DNA from: Erpobdella octoculata
Taxonomy: Eukaryota; Annelida; Clitellata; Hirudinida; Erpobdellidae
DNA length: 64,000 nt
Direction of reading: 5' to 3'
Assembly (NCBI GenBank): GCA_963978895.1
Contig: OZ022239.1
Span: forward strand, 30,917,906 to 30,981,905
The notes beneath the pieces were generated by a model, which did not search any database, was not told where the DNA came from, and saw only the letters and a program-made list of their open reading frames with translations. Positions 53,211 to 64,000 of this stretch are shown piece by piece (position 1 is the stretch's first letter; every line of letters starts with the position of its first letter). The translations under genes were made by a program, and so were the position numbers.

Positions 53211-53215
<5 letters not shown>

Positions 53216-53259
<44 letters not shown>

Positions 53260-53264
53260 AGAGG

Positions 53265-53314
<50 letters not shown>
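53216..53314. repeat. (GA)n microsatellite, about 100 bp
   Basis: GA repeat with a GAGGGAGGGAGAGGGGG interruption. It lies 185 bp from the TC array and is complementary to it. Confidence 0.95.
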
Positions 53315-53319
<5 letters not shown>

Positions 53320-54019
53320 GAAACCCAAAGAAAAGCTATTTAGTCTAGTATTTACGTCACACCACACGCAGAAAAAACGCTGTTTCCATGAATTTTAAAT
53401 TTAAGGCGCAGTTGTTGGAACTGCGCGACATTTTGGCGGTTTTACGTCACCTGGAAAGAGAATAAGAGAGAAGGAGAGAGAGTGAGAGAGCGAGAGAGAG
53501 TAGGGATGAGAGATAGAATGGTGATGTGGTGGTGATGATGACGACACTTACAAAACGGGAATAAAAATCAGCAAATATTCTAAAAAAACAACAAAAATAT
53601 TAGTAGCATTGCAAATAAATCGCCTAATGAATATTTTAATTTAATAAGCTTTAGCAATCAATCAATTATTGAGGTCATAAAAGCTGTGTTGTTTATATAT
53701 CAAAGTCAATATACAAGGTTATTCAGGTCGAAACAACTCCCTTATTAGACCGCGCGGATGGCCACCTCCGTTAAATTATGCACCCCCCCGATGGAAGTTC
53801 AGCGGAGTTTATTTTTTCATACCCTGGCATACAAAAGTTTCGTTACCATGGAAATAAAATGATAAATTAGAATCAACTATTTTTGCAATTTTTTTAATGA
53901 CGTTTTGTTTTTTTTGTATCAGCTACTGAGGTATTGCGTGACCTACTTCAAGGTCTCGCTAATTTTTAATATATTTTTTATACTCTAAATAACTCTCGAT
54001 GTGAGCAACCCATAAATTA

Positions 54020-54230
54020 TATCAAACTTATCCAGTACCTCAATTGGTAGAATTACTACCGCTATCAAGATCGAGGTCACGGGTGCTGGTGTCTGCCGAT
54101 TCCAGGACTACCTACATATACATATGCTTAACTTTAACTCAGTGAGACTTTGTAGACCAACACCTCAGTTTTTTTCTCTTTCGTTAATGGCCCAAGCAAA
54201 AGAGCTTGTTGTGTCGTGGACATTAATAGT
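54020..54230 (+). mobile_element. Possible tRNA-derived SINE
   Basis: CAGTACCTCAATTGGTAGAA (A-box-like) and GAGGTCACGGGTGCTGG (weak B box) are at tRNA-like spacing, followed by a body of about 130 bp. The tRNA resemblance is weaker than in the other SINEs. Confidence 0.4.
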
Positions 54231-55542
54231 AGTATATAGTATATAATAATATAGTATACAGTAGTATATATTAGTAGTATATTATATACTCATGGTTGTG
54301 ATATCTCCATTGTTACATTCAGTAATCCGTTTTTTACAGTCCACATATCCTAAAACTGACTACGTTTTTGAGAAAAAGAAATGATTAGAAATCTGCTGTT
54401 GGAAAGTTTGTTTGGTAAAGAAACTTGTCGTTTGCAGTCATTCTCATCGCCATTAGTCGTTTGTTTATCAATTTAGTTGAACCTATATTTTCTTTAATTT
54501 TTGAAAAGAGAGTAAAAGCAGTTTCGTCTGAATGTTGAGTGTTTATTTTATAGACAGGCTACTCATAAATTCCATGATATGTTTTATTGTAATAATGCTA
54601 GGATGGAATAAAGTTCTCTGCTCTTGCATGTTTATGTATATCTAATATTATCTATTCAGAACCAATCAACCAATCAGCGACTGAGACTCATAAGAGACAT
54701 AAGAGACACAAACGGAGAAACAGTCTATAATAAAGTGTTTTTATATTATGGCTTCATCGATTTATGAGATACCCCCTCGTGGACCATGGGGTTGACATGT
54801 CGAACCATTTAAAGAGAAGTGTTTTTATTATTTGATTTTTCATCCCATGCCTTTCTTTCTGGGTTCAGAGTTCACCATCTCGTTTCTGTTTTTCTTTTTC
54901 TTGACAATCTTTTGAAAACCAAGTGCGAAAAGCCGGACAAAGTTCATAATCATCTTGTGATAAAATCGGTCACTGCTATCGCCCCGGCGGTCGTCGTGGT
55001 TGCAATCGATAAAATTGTTACTGTGCTGGCAGTCTACCTGAAAAAGTAAACCATGTCTACAATTAAACCCTAACCCTAATTCTTTAGAAAATATGTACAT
55101 CTTTATTAATTAATCGTTTTGGAAAAACCGACGGGACAACAGCACTTTTACCGCTCATTTCCCCGGCTACCGACTTGGTAATAGTTAACGGATAAATCAG
55201 TCGCATTATTTACTTTATTCGTTTTTATTTTTTCCTAGAACGCCGCGACACCAGTTTCAACCGGTTTTGAACTTGAGAAAAAATCCGGTAAAAACCGACT
55301 TATAAGTAAAAAATGAAGAACTGTCAGAAGCTAGTTAGACCTACAAAAGGTTATTGGCGCTTGTTTACTACAGAGGTTAAACTAACGACCGTTGACTCAA
55401 TTCAATGCATGGGAAAAATAACATGAGAAATTAAAACGCCCGACAATGAAAGTTAAATGACATATTACCACGTTTTATAAATATTTTATGTTATTTAAAA
55501 ATATTTTCATTTTTTAGCAAGTTATTTTTGCAAGTAGAAAGT

Positions 55543-55846
55543 GTTGTTTGTGGTCATGAATGTTTGTGTATGTGTATGTATGTATATATTGTTTATATTG
55601 TATATATATATATATGCATGTATGTATATTTTTATATCTACGGTTTATAATCAAGGCTGATAAACCTCAGAAGATCTATAACTAAGAAAGACATAAAATA
55701 AATAGAGTTGAGCGACTACATAACTTCAATCAACTAGTCTTAATTACAGTTACTAAAACACAAGTCTTTGATTAAGTGTGTATTTCTTCTAATACATTTT
55801 GGACCATTTCTAAAGAACCTTAGTTTGGTTATCGATAATATAACAA
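55543..55846 (+). mobile_element. Probable 5' LTR of the gypsy element
   Basis: It would run from about TGTTGTTTGTGG to ...TATAACA just before the primer site. The left border is a guess, since no second LTR is present. Confidence 0.35.
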
Positions 55847-55847
55847 C

Positions 55848-55860
55848 TGGTGTCAGAAGC
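55848..55860 (+). other. gypsy primer-binding site
   Basis: TGGTGTCAGAAGC, a common tRNA 3'-end complement in Ty3/gypsy elements, 14 bases before the Gag ATG at 55874. Confidence 0.6.
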
Positions 55861-55873
55861 GAAATAAATAAAA

Positions 55874-58935
<3,062 letters not shown>

Positions 58936-59373
58936 TACTCGTTTATATATATATTTAACGGAGATAAGCAAAAATATGAAGCGTGGAAAGCAGCCTTTAT
59001 TGCATGCATTGACAAAGCTCCAATGTCCGCTGAATATAAATTGCTTCAGTTACGTCAGTACCTTAGCGGTGACGCCTTGAAAGTTGTTGAAAACCTAGGA
59101 CATTCAGCGGAAAGTTACGAGGCAGCAAAGCAACGTTTAGAAAGAAAGTTTGGTGGCATTCGTCGACAAGTTGCCTTGCAGCTTGAAGCCGTGGATAACT
59201 TTCGTCCGCTTAGAGCTGGTAGTGCCGTCGATCTAGATAGATTTGCCGATCTTCTCGATTTGACTGTAATCAACTTACGTGAATCTGGTCGATATGATGA
59301 ACTGGGTTGTGGCTCAATGTACCACAAGATTATTAAAAAAATGGACGAAGTCTTTTCAGCGTTGGCTATATGA
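58936..59373 (+). pseudogene. BEL/Pao-type gag fragment
   Basis: FNGDKQKYEAWKAAFIACI, LLQLRQYLSGDALKVVENLG and [11 protein letters not shown] match the DUF1759-like Gag region of BEL/Pao retrotransposons (F.Gd...W..F...L...LsG.A..v...L...rFG). Only about 140 codons survive, flanked by Penelope-like and TA-repeat sequence. There are no LTRs, protease or pol. Confidence 0.7.
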
Positions 59374-59391
59374 ATAACAAAAGTCTCCCGA

Positions 59392-59393
<2 letters not shown>

Positions 59394-59424
<31 letters not shown>

Positions 59425-59463
59425 TAATAGTAGACCACGTCACTGTTTAATGATTCTGTAACG

Positions 59464-59538
<75 letters not shown>

Positions 59539-59541
59539 ATG

Positions 59542-59572
<31 letters not shown>

Positions 59573-59617
59573 GTATATATATTATATATATGTATATATA
59601 TGTATTTATATATATAC

Positions 59618-59679
<62 letters not shown>
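59394..59679. repeat. (TA)n arrays with TATG and CATA variants
   Basis: A short TA run (59394-59419), about 45 bp of non-repeat, then about 215 bp of TA-rich repeat reaching the palindrome. Confidence 0.93.
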
Positions 59680-61331
<1,652 letters not shown>

Positions 61332-61378
<47 letters not shown>

Positions 61379-61425
61379 ATGTATATATATATACACAAAT
61401 ACATATATATATATATATATATTAG
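61332..61425. repeat. (TA)n at the Helitron 3' junction
   Basis: TA repeat with TATACACA variants, starting with the target T. Confidence 0.93.
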
Positions 61426-61489
61426 TTTTGTTTTTCCTATTATTTAAGTTCAGCTTTTAATAATAATTGAAAAACAATCGCTAATTGCG

Positions 61490-61642
61490 AGCCAGTCCCA
61501 AGCCTGGAGAAAGGAGGAGGGAAAAAGTAAAAAGGATCAAATTCTGGTCCACGACAGGAAGTACTAAGTGTTTCCTACATACAGCCATTAGAGTCTTAAA
61601 ACACCTGGTGTAAAAGACTATAAACTATTATAAAAAAAAAAT
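61490..61642 (+). repeat. Dispersed repeat with A-rich tail
   Basis: A second copy of the element at 33460-33645: TCCCAAGCCTGGAGAAAGG, then CTTAAAACACCTGGTGTAAA and an A tail. Confidence 0.6.
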
Positions 61643-61672
61643 TGAAAAACAAAGTATATTTTTTTAAACAAA

Positions 61673-62500
61673 ATGTCTCTTAATATGAATGACGACGAAG
61701 ATCCTGTGTCGAGAAAACGGCGTCTAGCTAAAGAAAGGCAACAGAGATATCGCGCAAGACAAACTCCACAATCAAAAGCAAAAATTCGAGTTTTAGATGC
61801 AGAAGCTCATCAACAACGCACTGCACAAATGTCTGTTGAGGAATTGCAAATTTTTCATGCTTCTCATGCCGCATCACAACAACGTTATGTCTATCGACTT
61901 ACTCCTCAACATCTAGAAGCTTTTCACACTTCCATTGCTGCCTCACAACGTCATCGAATTGAGCAAATGTCTCCCCATGAATTGCAGTTACATCGAGAAA
62001 CCAATGCTGCCAAGGAACGCCATCGAGTTGAACAAATGTCTCCTAATGAATTGCAGCTACATCGAGCTGCTAATGCGATCTCCCAACGTTTAGCACGAGA
62101 TCGTGCGGGTGAGGCAGTTCGTAACGAAGCAATTAACTTCAACGAAACTCAATTCGATCAACATGATTGTGGTGAATTTGATGTTTTATGTACTTCATGT
62201 CGATCAAGAAATTTTGCTGCAGAGCAACCATCAGATGGACTATTCACTTCATGTTGTCGAAAAGGCAAAGTAATGTTGCCAAAACCAATTGACATTCACG
62301 GTAATACACTTGAATATCCCGATTTTCTTAAAAGCCTCATGTCAGACACCGCCAATCCAGATAGACAAAAATGTTTGATTTGCTTATATATAAAAAAAAT
62401 TTTTATGGTTATCAAATGTCATTTTGTTTTTGTTGACTATTCTTATAATAACCGGCGCCGTATTTTAAAACTTCCGTCATTTTTGACGGGCTATCTCTAG
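61673..62500 (+). mobile_element. Helitron derivative keeping the Rep-Hel N-terminus
   Basis: From the ATG at 61673 the frame reads RKRRLAKERQQRYRARQTP and then three or four repeats of the type QMSPHELQLHR..NAA..RHR. Next comes a Cys-rich segment (CGEFDVLCTSC...FTSCCRKGKV), the usual N-terminal part of Helitron Rep-Hel proteins. After about residue 230 similarity stops. The DNA then ends with a hairpin, CCGTCATTTTTGACGG (62474-62489), and CTAG at 62497-62500 against T. So it is an internally deleted copy with a 3' end unlike that of its neighbour. The Rep catalytic motifs are absent. Confidence 0.75.
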
Positions 62501-62512
62501 TATATATATATT

Positions 62513-63730
62513 ATTTATTTTTTATTTGTCGACATATCTACATATAAAATGAGATGAAATGAAATGACAACAGGGAGACTACTAATAAGCAATGCTTGTA
62601 GTGTAGCCACCCTCTACAAATGGAGATAGAGTTCATCAGTTCACATAAAAAAATCAAATATAAACAGAAAAGAGTATTATTTTACTCCGTTTTTTAAGAA
62701 CCGATTGTAAGTTATGTTCACAAATAAATTTCTTGACAAGAATTTTAAAGATGTAAACTGAAGATGCACATCTGATGTCATCTGGTAAGAGGTTCCATAG
62801 TTTTGGTCCAATAAGGTAAACAGTAGTAGAAAGTATTTTCAATCTGCAGTAAGGTAAGTGAAAAATACCTGTATGTCTTGTTCGTCTATTCATTATATCT
62901 GACGATAACATAAAATTATCAAAGACAGAGCAATGAAGTGTATTATTAATGAGCTTAAACATGAAAACCAAGATGCTGTAGCAATGAATTTTTCTTGGTG
63001 TTAAGATATTCAGTGTTTTGATATAATTTTCAACATTGTCTGTTCTTCCAAGTCCGTAGAGCATTCTAACAAACCGATTTTGAATTATTGAAATGATTCG
63101 TATAGAAGAAATGGGACTGTTTCCCCAGATTAAGTTACAATAAGTAATGTGTGGGTAGACCAAAGAGTAATAAAGCTGACATTAATATCATGATTCAAAC
63201 GATTTCTGAACAAAGATAATAATCCAATAGATTTGCTCATTTTTCTCCCAGCAACATTTATATGATCTGCCCAGGACAGACTTTCCGTAATGGTAACACC
63301 AAGAAACTTTGTGAACCCTACTCTGGGCAGTGAAATACCACCATATTTAATACAAAATGGAGAAAGAGCGTTTAATTTAATTTTTGGTCCAAATATCATG
63401 TGGTTTGTTTTGTTGATGTTAATTTTGAGACGATTGGCAGAGAACCACTGAGAAAATTTCTCTAATTCAGTGTTCATCACAGCTGTAACTTTATCTATAG
63501 AATGTCCAGAATAGAACAAATTAGTGTCATCAGCATATGATATTGTGGAGAGCAGTTTAGAAGTTTCAAATACGTCATTAACAATGATGTTGAAAAGTAG
63601 TGGGCCTAGGATTGACCCTTGTGGAACTCCAATGGATATGGCTCTCAAAGTTGAGTTTGTATTGCCAAGAGAAACTAGTTGTCTTCTATCTTTCAAATAG
63701 TTAACAAACCATAAATGTGCAGTCTTTTGT
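62513..63730 (-). pseudogene. Non-LTR retrotransposon, RT core to 3' end, 5'-truncated
   Basis: The minus-strand frame from about 63725 reads WFVNYLKDRRQLVSL, IGVPQGSILGPLLF and YADDTNLF, the RT catalytic region. A frameshift near 63170 follows, and the second frame (from 63163) gives the C-terminal region (VYPHITYCNLIWGN, GPKLWNLLPDDIR) to the stop at 62654. An AT-rich 3' end with TCATTTCATTTCATCTCATT abuts the Helitron end at 62500. The endonuclease and early RT are missing. A Jockey/CR1-type clade is likely. Confidence 0.8.
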
Positions 63731-63734
63731 TTTG

Positions 63735-64000
63735 ATATACCGTCCTGGAAGCATCCCCGCGAGTAATCTGTTTTTCATAGAACTAGGAAATATTTTTGAA
63801 GCATTGGCGACGTACAATTGCCAGGTCATTGTTACTGGAGATCTGAATGTCAAGGTCAACATTACTCTCGATCCACGCTGTGTTCGTCTGTTGGATCTCA
63901 TATGTTCATTTGGCTCCGTGCAGTGTGTTACCGGCCCTACGCATTCGCAGGGTAATACTCTTGATTTGGTTATTACTAGATCTGATCTTCCATCTCCGTC
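63735..64000 (+). pseudogene. LINE endonuclease fragment, running off the window
   Basis: The plus strand reads IYRPGS, FFIELGNIFEALATY, VIVTGDLNVKV, GPTHSQGNTLDLVIT. These are apurinic-endonuclease motifs of non-LTR elements (GDxN and the TH...LD..xT end). It starts abruptly against the opposite-strand LINE at about 63730. The missing start could not be seen; the rest may continue past 64000. Confidence 0.75.

Noticed and set aside
53134..53367. SLSLSL frame
   Set aside because: (GA)n array. The same applies to frames at 19210, 20012, 43210, 43265 and 44816.
55064..55080. CCCTAACCCTAA as telomeric repeat
   Set aside because: Only two units in ordinary sequence; far too short for an interstitial telomere tract.

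Overview
This is repeat-saturated, AT-rich nuclear DNA from an invertebrate animal. Genes have long introns, microsatellites are extreme ((TA)n, (CATA)n, (GA)n, (GATA)n, trinucleotides), and there is a mixed load of Helitrons, Penelope-like elements, LINEs, tRNA-derived SINEs, Ty1/copia, Ty3/gypsy and BEL/Pao fragments and cut-and-paste transposons. A lophotrochozoan, perhaps a mollusc, fits best. That is inference from repeat style and gene structure; no lineage marker is decisive.

Host genes (all minus strand). At 232-594 lies a first exon of an unrecognised, probably mitochondrial protein. At 1741-2835 is a complete, intronless DNAJC17 (J domain plus RRM). From 49298 down to 23495 runs a complete five-coding-exon PIM-type serine/threonine kinase (267 residues). 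Its last exon (23495-23598) is too short to be obvious, but it restores the kinase C-lobe end with matching splice phases. The kinase introns (8.4 kb and 16 kb, plus two of about 0.27 kb) hold most of the microsatellites.

Mobile DNA by region. 3.0-10.4 kb: four pieces of one DINE-1/pearl-like Helitron family with about 157-bp internal tandem repeats, around a broken gypsy element and a 0.95-kb (CATA)n array. 10.6-13.7 kb: a LINE split cleanly by a pogo-like TA-target transposon, then a 414-bp tandem duplication carrying tRNA-like SINE heads. 14.0-17.5 kb: a copia element with its 5' LTR and primer site, whose RT has been replaced by a coiled-coil segment, next to a SINE. 33-35 kb: a foldback MITE and a hAT element with a perfect 8-bp target duplication. 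38.3-39.1 kb: a short Helitron. 41-42.4 kb: three Penelope-like 5' modules, each with a hammerhead-ribozyme-like motif, two of them inverted. 55.5-58.6 kb: a gypsy element whose Gag begins with a SAP-like domain. 58.6-62.5 kb: Penelope-like fragments (one pair forming a perfect 124-bp palindrome), a BEL/Pao gag piece and two Helitron derivatives. 62.5-64 kb: two LINE fragments joined in opposite orientation.

The most interesting signal is the recurring Penelope-like module: a ribozyme-like motif followed by the start of the RT reading frame, cut at nearly the same codon and joined to (TA)n. It appears on both strands and in two parts of the window. The host genes show no sign of working together. 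The rest is transposon and microsatellite structure, and most long IYIY-, IHTY- and MYVC-type reading frames are microsatellite artefacts.
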